A stretch of DNA of 64,000 nucleotides from Micrococcus lacusdianchii (lineage in GTDB: Bacteria > Actinomycetota > Actinomycetes > Actinomycetales > Micrococcaceae). The notes beneath the pieces were generated by a model, which worked only from the letters and a program-made list of their open reading frames with translations, made no database searches and was not told the DNA's origin. The stretch spans positions 47,372 through 111,371 of the forward strand of contig NZ_JAKNUW010000009.1 in the NCBI RefSeq assembly GCF_023155805.1, given 5' to 3'. The position numbers were made by a program, and so were the translations under genes. Shown here piece by piece: positions 16,779 to 24,407 of this stretch; position 1 is the stretch's first letter, and the number at the start of each line of letters is the position of its first letter.

Positions 16779-17426
16779 TCAGCCCGCGGCCGGGTACCCG
16801 AGGGCGCGAGCCAGGGGCACAGCCCGTTCGGCGCTCCCCAGCACCCCCGTCAGACCACCCACCACGGCGTCCGTCACCTCGGGGCGCACGTGCCAGTCCG
16901 GGGTGAACGGCTCGTCCGCACCGGCCCAGGCGGCGCCCACCGCGCACAGGGCGAGCGTCATCTCCACGACGTCCGTGAACACGGGGACGGGCTCGTCCAG
17001 CCGGTCCTCCCAGCCCTCCTCGCCGGGGGCCATGAGCACGCGGCCCGTGGATGCCTGGTGGATGAACGGGTCGGCCCCCTGCGTGGCCACCACCGTCCAG
17101 TCCTCGTCCCAGTCGGCCAGGAGCGCCCCGGTGCGTCGGCTCCACCGGTACCCCGCCTGCTCGTCCCACAGCCGCTCGAGCGGGAACAGCAGGAAGGGCA
17201 GTCCCAGGGTGTCGATCTCCACCCATTCCGGGCCCACATGACGGTAGAAGTCGGCGAGGTCAGGGGCGAGCGGCTCCTCGGCCGCCCACTCGATGGGCTC
17301 CTGGCGCTGGACGGGTCCGAAGACCGAGAGCGCCGCGCGGGCCGTGGCGAGCGCCTGCGGGTCGAGGGCGATGCGGGCTCGCGCGTCGGCCGCACCGTGG
17401 CCGGGGGCGGGGTGATGACGGTCCAT
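16779..17426 (-). CDS. SMI1/KNR4 (SUKH)-like protein, 215 aa
   Basis: This is a soluble acidic protein with SUKH-like order: PLAPDLADFYRHVGPEWVEI (about residues 52-71), then LLFPLERLWDEQAGYRW, WTVVATQGADPFIHQASTG and a helical C-terminal half. It may be an orphan immunity-type or regulatory protein; no toxin with a polymorphic C-terminus lies nearby. The ATG at 17426 has TAGCCT 6 nt upstream (leaderless). It is transcribed toward menC with a 47-bp gap but menC has its own promoter. Assignment is from residue patterns only. It shares the general architecture of the gene at 6822, not obvious sequence identity. Confidence 0.55.
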   Translation of the reverse strand: MDRHHPAPGHGAADARARIALDPQALATARAALSVFGPVQRQEPIEWAAEEPLAPDLADFYRHVGPEWVEIDTLGLPFLLFPLERLWDEQAGYRWSRRTGALLADWDEDWTVVATQGADPFIHQASTGRVLMAPGEEGWEDRLDEPVPVFTDVVEMTLALCAVGAAWAGADEPFTPDWHVRPEVTDAVVGGLTGVLGSAERAVPLARALGYPAAG

Positions 17427-17432
17427 GAGGCC

Positions 17433-17438
17433 AGGCTA
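17433..17438 (-). promoter_or_regulatory. -10 box (TAGCCT), leaderless SUKH-like gene
   Basis: TAGCCT lies 6 nt before the ATG at 17426 on the minus strand; no ribosome binding site intervenes. Confidence 0.45.
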
Positions 17439-17534
17439 GGAGGGGCCACGCATCCGCGGGCCACGGGGGCGGGACGGTCCGGTGACCACCCGGTGAAGCC
17501 TGCATGACCGCGCCGCCTCCGCCAGAATGGGGGC

Positions 17535-18443
17535 ATGGACCCCCACGACGCACGTGATCCCCACGGGAGGCCCCTGGCCGTGTCCGCGCGTCGTCCCGCC
17601 CGCCGCACGGAGCCCGTGTGGGCGCTGGCCGCCGTGTCCTGTGCGGCCGCGGTGGCCCTGCTCTATGCCGTCCTCGTGGCCAGCAGCGCCGGCCAGCTCC
17701 TCGAGTACCAGCTCTTCGCGGCGGTGGAGGACCGCTGGGGCGTCCCCGCGCAGGGCCTGGCCCCGCGCCTGGTCCGGCTGCTGCCGCCGGCACTCGCCGT
17801 GGCCGCGGGACTCGCCGCGCTGGCGTGCCTGCCCTCCCGGCGGACGCGGGGACGCGGGGTGCTGGCGCTCGTGGCCCTGGTGGGGGCCAACGTCACCACC
17901 CAGGTGCTCAAGCGCCTCCTGCCGCGCCCTGCACTGGAGAACGGGGTGCCATGGGCCGGCGGCAACTCCCTGCCCTCGGGCCACACCACGCTCGTGGCCG
18001 CCGCCGCGGCCACGGTGCTCCTGCTGGTGCCCGCCCGATGGCGGCCCGCCGCGGCCGTGGCCGGCGCGGCGGCCACGGCCTCCACCGGCGCCACGGCCTA
18101 CCTCGAGGCATGGCACCGGCCCTCGGACATGGCGGCGGCCGTGGCGGTGGCCGGGCTGTGGGCCGTGCTCGTGGCTCCGTGGCGGCGCGGTCCCCGCGCC
18201 GATCGACGCCGGGCCTCGGGCGTGGAGCGGACAGTTGAGGGCCTGCTGTGGGCGGCCGGACTGGGCGGTCTCGCGGTCGGCGGGGTGCTGCTCGCGCTGA
18301 CCCTGTCGGCGCCCGCCGTGACCGCCGCAGCACACCCGCTGGCGGCCACCGGCGGGGTGCTGCTCAGCGCCTCCCCCGCGGCCGTCCTGGCGGGCCTGCT
18401 GCTGACCCTGCTGCGCCGCGTGGACGCCCGCCGCCCGCGCTGA
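17535..18443 (+). CDS. PAP2-family membrane phosphatase
   Basis: This is a membrane-bound type 2 phosphatidic acid/undecaprenyl-pyrophosphate phosphatase-like enzyme. The three PAP2 signature blocks are present: KRLLPRP (about residues 129-135), PSGHTT (about 149-154) and AWHRPSDMAAA (about 193-203). They supply the Arg, Ser-Gly-His and His-Asp catalytic residues facing outward. The N-terminus has an Arg-rich cytoplasmic stretch before the first helix (VWALAAVSCAAAVALLYAV). Two extra helices follow the catalytic core. Length is 302 aa. CAGAAT lies 6 nt before the ATG at 17535, giving the leaderless pattern. It is a single gene ending at a strong terminator. A role in lipid-carrier recycling or phospholipid turnover is likely but unproven. 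Confidence 0.85.
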   Translation: MDPHDARDPHGRPLAVSARRPARRTEPVWALAAVSCAAAVALLYAVLVASSAGQLLEYQLFAAVEDRWGVPAQGLAPRLVRLLPPALAVAAGLAALACLPSRRTRGRGVLALVALVGANVTTQVLKRLLPRPALENGVPWAGGNSLPSGHTTLVAAAAATVLLLVPARWRPAAAVAGAAATASTGATAYLEAWHRPSDMAAAVAVAGLWAVLVAPWRRGPRADRRRASGVERTVEGLLWAAGLGGLAVGGVLLALTLSAPAVTAAAHPLAATGGVLLSASPAAVLAGLLLTLLRRVDARRPR

Positions 18444-18461
18444 GACCCCCGGACGCACGGC

Positions 18462-18490
18462 GGCCCCGCCGGCGGAGGGCCGGCGGGGCC
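18462..18490. terminator. Bidirectional terminator
   Basis: A 12-bp perfect stem (18462-18473 with 18479-18490) has a 5-nt loop. It lies between the convergent ends of the PAP2 gene and the E2 gene. Confidence 0.8.
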
Positions 18491-18529
18491 ACGGCGCGGC
18501 ACGCGCGGACCGGGCGCGCCCGGACCGGA

Positions 18530-20053
18530 TCAGATCCGGGCGAGGGCCGCCGTCGGATCGTTCAGGCAGCCCGCCACGAAGGTGAGGAACGCGCTCGCGG
18601 TGGCGCCGTCGGTCACGCGGTGGTCGAACGAGACGGTCATCTCCGCGACCTTGCGCACCACGATCCGCCCGTCGACCACCCACGGGCGGTCCATGATCCG
18701 GCCGATTCCGAGCATGCCCACCTCGGGGTGGTTGAGGATCGGCGTGGCGCCGTCCGTGCCCAGCGGCCCGTAGTTGTTCAGCGTGAACGTGCCGCGGGTC
18801 AGCTCGGCCGGGGCAGACCTGCCCTCGCGCGCCCGGGCGATGGTCTCGCCGATCGCGCGGGTGAGCTCCTCGGCGGACAGACGCTCGGCGTGCTCGACGG
18901 ACGGCACCATCAGGCCCCGGTCCGTCTGCACGGCCAGGCCGAGGTGGACGCCGTCGAACTCCACGACCTCCTCGCGGCCGTCCTCGGCGCGCTCGATGCG
19001 GGCGGCCATGACGGGGTGCCGCTGCAGGCCCGCGAGCGTGAAGCGCGCGATCAGGGCCAGCAGTGACGGCACGTTCTCCGGGTCCTTCGCCTTGAGCTGC
19101 GAGCGCAGCTCGAGCAGGCCGGTGACGTCCACGTCCAGCCACGCGGTGACGTCCGGGACCACGGTCCGGGAGCGCACCATCTGGTCCGCGATCACGCGGC
19201 GCACGCCCGTCAGCGGGGTGCGCGAGGCCACGGTGAGTCCCGAGCGGGTGTCCGTCCCGCCCACATCGGCGGTGGCCGCGGGGGCGGCCGAGCCCGCGGA
19301 GGCCGCCACGGGGGACGGGGCCGCGGCTGCGTCCTGCGCCGCCGACGCCGCGGGCGACGCCGGTGCGCCCACCCCGCCCTCGGCCGCGGCCAGCACGTCC
19401 GCTCGGGTGATCAGGCCGTCCGGGCCGGTGCCGGTCAGGGCGGCCACGTCCACACCGCGCTCGCGCGCCAGCTTGCGGACGATCGGCGAGCTCACCCGCG
19501 GGGCGCGGACGGTGCCGACGGCCGGGGCGGAGGCGGCCGGCGTCGTCGCTGCCGTGCGGCGGCCGCGTCTGGACGGGCGGGTGCGGCCCTTGGCGCCATG
19601 GCCGGAGGTGCCGTAGCCGATCAGGACGCTGCCGGAGGCCTCCTCGTCGGAGCCGGCCACGTCGCCGTCGCCGCCGCGGGCCTTGTCCGGGGCGGGCTGG
19701 GTGGTGCCGGGCTCCATGACGCCGGCGCGCTCCTCCTCGCGGTAGGACAGGGCGCCGGGCTTCTCGGCGGTGGGCTCGGCGGGCGTCTCGGCCGAGCCGG
19801 CGGCGTCGGCCGAGTCCGCAGCGCCGACCGTGATCAGGGGCTCGCCCACGATCATCGTCTCGCCCTCGGCGCCGTGCAGCGTGAGCACGGTGCCCGCGTA
19901 GGGGCAGGGCACCTCCACGAGGGCCTTGGCGGTCTCCACCTCGGCGATCGGCTGGTCGACGGCGACCTCGTCGCCCTCGGCCACGAGCCAGCGGACGAGG
20001 TCGGCCTCGGTGAGGCCCTCGCCCAGGTCCGGGAGGGTGAACGTGCTGCTCAT
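18530..20053 (-). CDS. bkdC: Dihydrolipoamide acyltransferase E2, probably branched-chain keto-acid dehydrogenase
   Basis: E2 carries the acyl group on a swinging lipoyl arm and transfers it to CoA. The lipoyl domain is at residues 1-75 with the lipoylated Lys43 in VETAKALVEV. A long Ala/Pro/acidic linker follows, then the E3-binding domain SSPIVRKLARERGVDVAAL near residues 190-225. The acyltransferase domain contains catalytic DHRVTDG (His478, Asp482). There is only one lipoyl domain. The linker has an unusual basic patch (GRTRPSRRGRRTA). The ATG at 20053 overlaps the stop of the E1-beta gene (ATGA). It is last in a three-gene operon. Length is 507 aa. E3 (lipoamide dehydrogenase) is not in the window. 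Confidence 0.9.
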   Translation of the reverse strand: MSSTFTLPDLGEGLTEADLVRWLVAEGDEVAVDQPIAEVETAKALVEVPCPYAGTVLTLHGAEGETMIVGEPLITVGAADSADAAGSAETPAEPTAEKPGALSYREEERAGVMEPGTTQPAPDKARGGDGDVAGSDEEASGSVLIGYGTSGHGAKGRTRPSRRGRRTAATTPAASAPAVGTVRAPRVSSPIVRKLARERGVDVAALTGTGPDGLITRADVLAAAEGGVGAPASPAASAAQDAAAAPSPVAASAGSAAPAATADVGGTDTRSGLTVASRTPLTGVRRVIADQMVRSRTVVPDVTAWLDVDVTGLLELRSQLKAKDPENVPSLLALIARFTLAGLQRHPVMAARIERAEDGREEVVEFDGVHLGLAVQTDRGLMVPSVEHAERLSAEELTRAIGETIARAREGRSAPAELTRGTFTLNNYGPLGTDGATPILNHPEVGMLGIGRIMDRPWVVDGRIVVRKVAEMTVSFDHRVTDGATASAFLTFVAGCLNDPTAALARI

Positions 20054-21114
20054 GCGCGGGCCTCCTCGGCGGCGGGGGCCTCGGCGTCGAGGTCCCAGTT
20101 CAGGTCGTCGATCGCGTCCAGGATGCGGTCCACGGACGGCAGGTGGTGCTCCTCCAGCTTCGGCGCCGGGTAGGGGATGTCCCAGCCGGTCACGCGGCCC
20201 ACGGGGGCGGCGAGGGAGTGGAAGCAGCGCTGCTGGATGCGGGCCACCAGCTCGGAGGCCACGGAGGCGAAGCCCTGCGGCTCGGCGACCACCACGGCGC
20301 GGCCGGTCGTGGCCACCGACGCGGCCATGGTGTCCTCGTCGAGCGGGTTCACGGTGCGCAGGTCCACGACCTCCACCGAGTACCCCTCCTCCGCCGCGGC
20401 GTCCGCGGCGGCCAGGCACGTCGGCACGGACGGGCCGTAGGAGACCAGGGTGACGTCCGTGCCCGGACGGACGACGGCGGCGCGCGCCCAGGCCTCGCCG
20501 TGCTCGGCCTTGGACTCGACCCGGGCCCACTGCTGCTCGAACTCGGCGCGCAGCTCGTCCAGGTCCAGGTCCGCCTTGGTCCAGTACATCTTCTTGGGCT
20601 CCATGAAGATCACCGGGTCGTCCAGGCGGATCGCCGAGCGGAGCATGAGGTAGGCGTCCTTGACGGAGGCCGGGGTGTACACCTTCAGGCCGGGGGTGTG
20701 GGCGTAGTAGGACTCGGAGGAGTCGCAGTGGTGCTCCACGCCGCCGATGCCGCCGCCGTACGGGATGCGGATGGTCAGCGGCATGGGCGCGGCGCCCTTG
20801 GTGCGGTTGCGCATCTTGGCCGCGTGGGAGGCGATCTGCTCGAACGCCGGGTAGGCGAACGCGTCGAACTGCATCTCCATGACGGGACGGGCGCCGCCGA
20901 GCGCCATGCCCACGCCGAGGCCCGCGATGCCGGACTCCGCGAGCGGGGTGTCGAAGCAGCGGTCCTCGCCGAAGCGCTTCGTGAGGCCGTCGGTGATGCG
21001 GAAGACGCCGCCGAGGGTGCCGACGTCCTCGCCGAACACCACCACCATGGGGTCGGCCGCCATCTCGTCGGCCAGGGCCGCGTTGAGCGCGGCCGCGAAG
21101 GTCAGTGCCGCCAT
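20050..21114 (-). CDS. bkdB: Keto-acid dehydrogenase E1 beta subunit
   Basis: This is the beta subunit of the thiamine-diphosphate dehydrogenase that decarboxylates branched-chain 2-oxo acids (or pyruvate). Clear family text: VVFGEDVGTLGGVFRITDGL (residues 24-43), FDTPLAESGIAGLGVGMAL, IPYGGGIGGVEHHCDSSE and the transketolase C-terminal domain VSYGPSVPTCLAAADAAA. Length is 354 aa. The ATG at 21114 has AGGAGG upstream and sits 1 bp after the E1-alpha stop. It is the middle gene of the bkd operon. The divergent Lrp-type regulator and the E1-alpha sequence favour the branched-chain assignment over pyruvate. Confidence 0.9.
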   Translation of the reverse strand: MAALTFAAALNAALADEMAADPMVVVFGEDVGTLGGVFRITDGLTKRFGEDRCFDTPLAESGIAGLGVGMALGGARPVMEMQFDAFAYPAFEQIASHAAKMRNRTKGAAPMPLTIRIPYGGGIGGVEHHCDSSESYYAHTPGLKVYTPASVKDAYLMLRSAIRLDDPVIFMEPKKMYWTKADLDLDELRAEFEQQWARVESKAEHGEAWARAAVVRPGTDVTLVSYGPSVPTCLAAADAAAEEGYSVEVVDLRTVNPLDEDTMAASVATTGRAVVVAEPQGFASVASELVARIQQRCFHSLAAPVGRVTGWDIPYPAPKLEEHHLPSVDRILDAIDDLNWDLDAEAPAAEEARA

Positions 21115-21115
21115 C

Positions 21116-22324
21116 TCAGGCCTCCTGGTTCTCGGAACGGGACAGCTCCTCGGCCAGCTGCGCGCGCTGGGCGGCGAGCTGCGGGGTCTGCACGGTGTAC
21201 ACGTGGTCGAAGAGCTCGAGCGGGTCCAGGTCGGCCTCCGCGTTCATGGCGTCGCGCAGGGACGCGGCCACGTCGTCGGCGTCCTTGCGGTAGCGCTCGG
21301 CGAGCTCCTCGGTGAGGGCGCCGATGGAGGTCAGGTACGCGGTCATGCGCCGCAGCGGGTCGCGGGCCTCCCACTCGGCCACTTCGGCGGCCTCGCGGTA
21401 GCGCGTGGCGTCGTCGGCGTTGGTATGGGACTGCATGCGGTAGGTGTCCGCCTCCACGAGGAGGGGGCCCTTGCCCTCGCGGCACAGGTCCACAGCTCGG
21501 CCGAGCACGGCCAGCAGGGCGGCGAGGTCGTTGCCGTCCACGCGCTCGCCGGCCAGGCCGTAGCCCACCGCCTTGTGCGCCAGCGACGGCGCCGCGGACT
21601 GCTTCGCGAAGGGCACGGAGATCGCGTACTTGTTGTTCTGCACGAAGAAGACCACCGGCAGCTGGAACACCGCGGCGAAGTTCAGGGCCTCGTGGAAGTC
21701 GCCCTCGGAGGTGCCGCCGTCGCCCACCATGGCCAGGGTGACGACGTCCTCGCCGCGCAGGCGGGCGGCCTTGGCCATGCCCACGGCGTGCAGCATCTGC
21801 GTGGTCAGCGGCGTCGACTGCACCGAGACGCGGTGCTCCTTCGGGTCGTACCCCTGATGCCACGTGCCCTGGTAGGCGACCATGACCTGCAGCGGGTCCA
21901 CGCCGCGGGTCAGCACGGCCACGGTGTCCCGGTAGGTGGGGAACAACCAGTCGTCCTCGCCCAGGCACATGGCGGCGGCGACCTCGGAGGCCTCCTGCCC
22001 GTGCGAGGACGGGTAGACGGCCATGCGGCCCTGGCGCACGAGCGCGTAGGCCTGGTCGTTGACGCGGCGGCCGATCACGAGATGGCGGTAGGCCGCCAGC
22101 AGCTCCTCGTCCGAGGGCAGCGGGTACTCGTGCCCCGGGGAGGTGCCCTGCTCGTCGACGGGCAGGACCGAGCCGTCCTCGGAGATCAGCTGGATGCGGC
22201 GGGCGGCCGGGAGCAGGTACTCCTCGAGGGAGATGCCGAACGCGGCGGCGGCGGCCGCCCGCGTGCCGGCGTCCGGAACGGGGATGCCATCGCCCGCGGG
22301 CGCGGCGGGGCTGGTGCGGGTCAT
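21116..22324 (-). CDS. bkdA: Keto-acid dehydrogenase E1 alpha subunit
   Basis: E1 alpha binds thiamine diphosphate and performs the decarboxylation. The ThDP-Mg motif is GDGGTSEGDFHEALNFAAV, followed by VFFVQNNKYAISVPFAKQ. The phosphorylation-loop-like YRMQSHTNADD is in place. SSHGQEASEVAAAMCLGEDD is another family block. Length is 402 aa. The ATG at 22324 is preceded by GAGAGGA. It is first in the operon E1alpha-E1beta-E2. Isovaleryl-, isobutyryl- and 2-methylbutyryl-CoA from this complex would prime branched fatty acid synthesis; this is inferred from the family and from the lipids usual in Micrococcus. A pyruvate dehydrogenase role is the main alternative. Confidence 0.9.
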   Translation of the reverse strand: MTRTSPAAPAGDGIPVPDAGTRAAAAAAFGISLEEYLLPAARRIQLISEDGSVLPVDEQGTSPGHEYPLPSDEELLAAYRHLVIGRRVNDQAYALVRQGRMAVYPSSHGQEASEVAAAMCLGEDDWLFPTYRDTVAVLTRGVDPLQVMVAYQGTWHQGYDPKEHRVSVQSTPLTTQMLHAVGMAKAARLRGEDVVTLAMVGDGGTSEGDFHEALNFAAVFQLPVVFFVQNNKYAISVPFAKQSAAPSLAHKAVGYGLAGERVDGNDLAALLAVLGRAVDLCREGKGPLLVEADTYRMQSHTNADDATRYREAAEVAEWEARDPLRRMTAYLTSIGALTEELAERYRKDADDVAASLRDAMNAEADLDPLELFDHVYTVQTPQLAAQRAQLAEELSRSENQEA

Positions 22325-22386
22325 GGGTGTCCTCTCGATCTGTGAGCACCAGTGTGCAGCGAGGCCGCCACTTCGTCACCGCATAT

Positions 22387-22439
22387 AGGATGATCGCCGG
22401 ACAGGATGCCCGTGCAGGGTGTCCTGGAAAGACATCCTG
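22387..22439. promoter_or_regulatory. Repeated CAGGATG-like half-sites between bkd and lrp
   Basis: The 212-bp divergent gap holds four related heptamers: ATAGGATG-type at 22387-22392, CAGGATG at 22402-22408, CAGGGTG at 22415-22421, and an inverted copy (CATCCTG) at 22433-22439. Spacing is 13-18 bp. Overlapping A/T-rich -10-like text (CATATAGGAT) at 22382-22391 could serve either direction. This is a plausible operator for the adjacent Lrp-type protein controlling the bkd operon and itself. Confidence 0.45.
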
Positions 22440-22536
22440 CCGAGGTGACCCGGGTCACGAGGACGGTGCATCGGCTCCCGCGGAGCCCTCCCCTCCCCGC
22501 CGGGCCCCGTTCCGGCCCGACCCGGAGGTGACCGCC

Positions 22537-23034
22537 GTGGCCCCGTCCCCCCTCGACCGCGTGGACCGCGCGATCGTCCGCGAGCTCTCCCAGGACGGCC
22601 GCCTGTCCGTGGCGGCGCTCGCCGAGCGCGTGCACGTCTCCCGCGCGCACTGCTACTCCCGCCTGAACCGCCTGCAGGACACGGGCGTGATCACGGGCTT
22701 CTCCGCGCGCGTGGACCCCGTCAAGACCGGCTTCACGGCCTCCGCCCACGTGATGCTCAAGCTGCGCCAGCACGACTGGCGCGAGCTGCGGGCCACCCTG
22801 CTGGCCATCCCCGAGGTGTGGCACGTGTCCCTCGTGGGCGGGAACATGGACGTCATCCTCCTGGTCCGGGCGAAGGACACCGCGGACCTGCGGCACGTGA
22901 TCTTCGAACGGCTCCAGCCGCTGCCGGCCGTGGTGGACACGCAGACCTACATGATCTTCGACGACCACGCCTCCGGGCAGACCCTCCCGCCCGAGCCCTC
23001 GGACGACCCGACGCGCGGCGCCGCGGCGGGCTGA
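22537..23034 (+). CDS. Lrp/AsnC family regulator, likely of the bkd operon
   Basis: This is a DNA-binding regulator. The winged helix-turn-helix is at residues 5-60 (LDRVDRAIVRELSQDGRLSV, then VSRAHCYSRLNRLQDTGVI), followed by the RAM ligand-binding domain (VWHVSLVGGNMDVILLVRAKD). GTG at 22537 is chosen: GGAGG lies 8 nt upstream and the DNA-binding domain starts within 5 residues. In-frame starts further upstream would add an implausible Cys/Arg-rich leader through the operator region. Length is 165 aa. The divergent orientation next to bkdABC is the common arrangement of BkdR-type regulators, so branched-chain amino or keto acids are the likely ligands. Confidence 0.88.
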   Translation: MAPSPLDRVDRAIVRELSQDGRLSVAALAERVHVSRAHCYSRLNRLQDTGVITGFSARVDPVKTGFTASAHVMLKLRQHDWRELRATLLAIPEVWHVSLVGGNMDVILLVRAKDTADLRHVIFERLQPLPAVVDTQTYMIFDDHASGQTLPPEPSDDPTRGAAAG

Positions 23035-23051
23035 GCCGGCTCAGCACCGCC
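23025..23051. terminator. Palindromic terminator containing both convergent stop codons
   Basis: A 16-bp perfect palindrome at 23030-23045 is flanked by a further pairing of GGCGG with CCGCC across one bulge. The TGA of the Lrp gene and the TGA of the convergent MFS gene both fall inside it, so each mRNA could fold the same hairpin at its end. Confidence 0.5.
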
Positions 23052-24339
23052 CCAGGGGCGTCGGGTCGTCTACCGGGCCCGGCCCCCGGGGCAGCACCCG
23101 CGCGAACACCGCGGCGCCGCCGGCGCACACCGCCGCCATGGCCCCGACGCTGACGCCCAGGCCCGCCGCGGCGGTCACCGCGGAGACCAGCAGCGGGCCG
23201 GTGAGCATGCCCGCATCCGCCATGGAGCGCCACAGCCCCAGGAACTCCGGGCGCGCATCCGGCGGGGAGAAGTCCGCCCCCAGGGTCATCACGATCCCGG
23301 CGCCGAACCCGTTGCCCACGCCCAGCAGCAGCGCCGCGGCGGCGAACCCCACCGGCTCCGACGTCAGGGACACGGCGAGGAATCCGGCGCCGAGCAGCGT
23401 CAGGCAGGGCACGGCCACGGCCCGGCGCCCGTGCCGGTCCATGAGCCGGCCGGAGGGGTAGAACAGCAGCAGGTCCGCGGCCCCGGCGATCCCGAACACG
23501 AGCGAGGCCGCCGCCGGAGACATCCCCAGGTGCGCCGCCCACAGCGGGATGACCGCGTTGCGGGCCGCCCGCGCCGCGGACACGGCCACCACGCCGAACC
23601 CCGCGGTCGCCAGCACGCCGCGGCGTGCCCGGCCCACGTCCGTCAGGCGGGGCCGGCGGCGGGCGGGCCCGTCCGGGGCGGAGGCGCCGTCCGGGACGGC
23701 GGGGGCGCCGTCGTCGGGGACGGTCAGCTCCCGGATCCGCACGCACAGGACGGTGCCGGCGGCCATCATGGCGGTGGCGGCGGCGAACGCGCCGCTGAGC
23801 CCCAGCAGCGCCTGCAGCGCGGCCCCCAGGAACGGGCCCAGGAAGACGCCGATCCGGATGGTCCCCCCGAGCGTGGACATCGCGCGGGCGCGGTGCGTGG
23901 CCGGGACGGCCACGGCCAGGTAGGACTGCCGGGCGAGGTTGAACCCGGCCCCCGCGGCGCCCACCGTGAGCACCCCGGCCAGCAGGGCGGCGAGGCGCAC
24001 CGGGTCGTCCACGCCCTCGGCCCGGACGCCGCCGGCCGTCAGCGGGGCGGTGGCCGCCCAGGCCAAGCCCGCGCCCAGGGTGCCCAGCACCGCAGACAGC
24101 ACCATGGTCCGCCGCTCCCCCGCCCGCGCCGCGAGGAGGGAGGCCGGCGTGTTGGCCAGCAGCGAGCCGAGCCCCACGAGCACGACGACGGCGGCCGCCT
24201 GCGCCGCCCCGAGCCCCAGGGCGAGCGCGGCGGAGGCGATGGCGGGCGTCATCGCGCCCAGCCCCACCGCGTACACGGTCGAGGGGGCGTAGATCTGGAC
24301 GGCGTCGGCGAGGGCCGCGGGCAGGCGAGGACGGTTCAT
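23041..24339 (-). CDS. MFS transporter
   Basis: This is a 12-helix major facilitator permease in the inner membrane. It has hydrophobic segments throughout, a central hydrophilic loop (residues about 200-230, Asp/Pro/Arg-rich) and the MFS loop motif in YPSGRLMDRHGRRAVAV between later helices. An Arg-based GERRTMVLSAVLG follows the first pair of helices. Length is 432 aa from the ATG at 24339. A CAGACT -10-like box stands 8 nt upstream. Substrate is not evident; the pattern resembles drug-efflux or sugar-efflux MFS proteins. It is a single gene, convergent with the Lrp gene and divergent from the purine permease. Confidence 0.85.
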   Translation of the reverse strand: MNRPRLPAALADAVQIYAPSTVYAVGLGAMTPAIASAALALGLGAAQAAAVVVLVGLGSLLANTPASLLAARAGERRTMVLSAVLGTLGAGLAWAATAPLTAGGVRAEGVDDPVRLAALLAGVLTVGAAGAGFNLARQSYLAVAVPATHRARAMSTLGGTIRIGVFLGPFLGAALQALLGLSGAFAAATAMMAAGTVLCVRIRELTVPDDGAPAVPDGASAPDGPARRRPRLTDVGRARRGVLATAGFGVVAVSAARAARNAVIPLWAAHLGMSPAAASLVFGIAGAADLLLFYPSGRLMDRHGRRAVAVPCLTLLGAGFLAVSLTSEPVGFAAAALLLGVGNGFGAGIVMTLGADFSPPDARPEFLGLWRSMADAGMLTGPLLVSAVTAAAGLGVSVGAMAAVCAGGAAVFARVLPRGPGPVDDPTPLGRC

Positions 24340-24394
24340 CCCGGCCGAGTCTGCCGCACGCCGACCCGGACGGCGCATGGGGCCCCGCCCTCAC

Positions 24395-24400
24395 TAGGCT
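24395..24400 (+). promoter_or_regulatory. -10 box (TAGGCT), leaderless NCS2 permease
   Basis: TAGGCT ends 7 nt before the ATG at 24408. No Shine-Dalgarno sequence is present. Confidence 0.5.
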
Positions 24401-24407
24401 GGGCGGC

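Noticed and set aside
18530..22324. Pyruvate dehydrogenase operon
   Set aside because: E1 is split into alpha and beta, E1-alpha motifs and the divergent Lrp gene fit a branched-chain dehydrogenase better; actinobacteria usually use a single-chain AceE for pyruvate. Not fully excluded.
22325..22536. Riboswitch upstream of bkd
   Set aside because: The gap has repeats typical of operator DNA but no recognisable riboswitch core, and the adjacent Lrp regulator explains the control better.
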